The translations under genes were made by a program, and so were the position numbers. Below are positions 6,001 through 6,192 of a DNA stretch of 6,192 bases, one piece after another. The stretch is taken from the NCBI GenBank assembly GCA_900548125.1, contig URJN01000135.1, positions 1 to 6,192 of the forward strand, read 5' to 3'. Source of the stretch: an uncultured Eubacteriales bacterium (GTDB lineage Bacteria; Bacillota; Clostridia; Christensenellales; Aristaeellaceae). How positions within the stretch are numbered: the stretch's first letter is position 1; each line of letters begins with the position of its first letter. The notes beneath the pieces are model-generated. The model worked only from the letters and a program-made list of their open reading frames with translations, made no database searches and was not told the DNA's origin.

Positions 6001-6026
6001 CTTTTTTCTGCTGTTTGCAGGGACGT

Positions 6027-6102
6027 TGGGGTGTCGCCAAGCGGCAAGGCACGGGACTTTGACTCCCGCATTCGCAAGGTTCGAATCCTGCCACCCCAGC
6101 CA
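6027..6102 (+). tRNA. tRNA-Gln (anticodon TTG), T-stem irregular
   Basis: Acceptor TGGGGTG/CACCCCA, discriminator G and encoded CCA, 76 nt. The D-stem is GCC/GGC and the anticodon stem CGGGA/TCCCG with loop CTTTGAC, reading CAA and CAG. The T-arm has GCAAGG before TTCGAAT and CCTGC after it, so one A is extra: GCAGG would pair perfectly. The gene is otherwise normal. The 26-base gap after tRNA-His contains a T6 run and a small CTGC/GCAG hairpin. Confidence 0.9.
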
Positions 6103-6105
6103 TTT

Positions 6106-6181
6106 GATCCATTAGCTCAGCTGGTAGAGCACCTGACTTTTAATCAGGGTGCCTGGGGTTCGAATCCCCAATGGGTCACCA
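6106..6181 (+). tRNA. tRNA-Lys (anticodon TTT)
   Basis: Full cloverleaf with encoded CCA, 76 nt. The acceptor GATCCAT/ATGGGTC has one T-G pair, the D-stem is GCTC/GAGC, the anticodon stem CCTGA/TCAGG with loop CTTTTAA, and the T-stem TGGGG/CCCCA. It starts three bases after the CCA of tRNA-Gln, which indicates one transcript. Confidence 0.97.
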
Positions 6182-6183
6182 TT

Positions 6184-6192
6184 TGGGGTGTG
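6184..6192 (+). other. Possible first bases of a fifth tRNA, cut by the window end
   Basis: TGGGGTGTG follows tRNA-Lys by two bases and resembles the 5' acceptor arm of tRNA-Gln in this cluster (TGGGGTGTC). Nine bases are too few to name it; tRNA-Gln or tRNA-Pro are possible. Confidence 0.3.

Noticed and set aside
6001..6026. T6 run and CTGC/GCAG hairpin between tRNA-His and tRNA-Gln as a terminator
   Set aside because: The T run comes before the hairpin, the stem has only four pairs, and two more tRNAs follow without a new promoter.
5753..6115. Short open frames through the tRNA cluster, for example a minus-strand product with GGIRTHGPRLRRPLLYPTEL
   Set aside because: These are translations of tRNA genes, a well-known source of false hypothetical proteins in databases.
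1..6192. CRISPR arrays, insertion sequences, attachment sites, prophage or defence genes
   Set aside because: No regularly spaced repeats, transposase or integrase motifs, or terminal inverted repeats were seen. The tRNA-Lys 3' end reaches the window edge, so an attachment site beyond it cannot be judged.

Overview
The window holds five protein genes and a cluster of four tRNAs. It most likely comes from a GC-rich, low-passage relative of the Clostridia/Firmicutes. The reasons are strong AGGAGG-type ribosome sites, an RqcH-type NFACT protein, a GerM-like sporulation protein and an ysnA-ysnB-like gene pair. I see no phage, transposon, CRISPR array or toxin module, and I do not think the window contains an undescribed system. 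This is ordinary chromosomal core sequence with a few local oddities.

Layout. Positions 1 to 1330 (+) hold a MATE-family efflux transporter whose first ~35 residues are missing or scrambled; recognisable MATE sequence begins only at about position 68. It converges on rqcH (minus strand, 3079 to 1334), and the two stop codons lie in the two arms of one short hairpin. Positions 3080 to 3337 are a divergent control region. It holds an extended -10 promoter for rqcH and a possible sigma-E-like promoter for the next gene. Positions 3338 to 4381 (+) encode a membrane-anchored protein with two GerMN domains, followed by a terminator. A fresh promoter then serves rdgB (4555 to 5157) and a YfcE/YsnB-type phosphodiesterase (5157 to 5633), which overlap by one base. 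From 5634 to 5841 there is an A-tract-rich region ending in a perfect-consensus TTGACA-17-TATAAT promoter. This drives tRNA-Arg(TCT), tRNA-His(GTG), tRNA-Gln(TTG) and tRNA-Lys(TTT), all with encoded CCA ends. The last bases look like the start of another tRNA.

How the genes fit together. RqcH belongs to ribosome-associated quality control, RdgB cleans the nucleotide pool, the phosphodiesterase is co-translated with RdgB, and GerM points to an endospore-forming ancestry. The order gerM, rdgB, yfcE resembles the Bacillus gerM-rph-ysnA-ysnB cluster without rph. The points most worth a second look are the broken MATE 5' end, a one-base insertion in the T-stem of tRNA-Gln, a U-U mismatch in the T-stem of tRNA-Arg, and the phased A-tracts in front of the tRNA promoter. 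The first three could all be consensus sequence errors.
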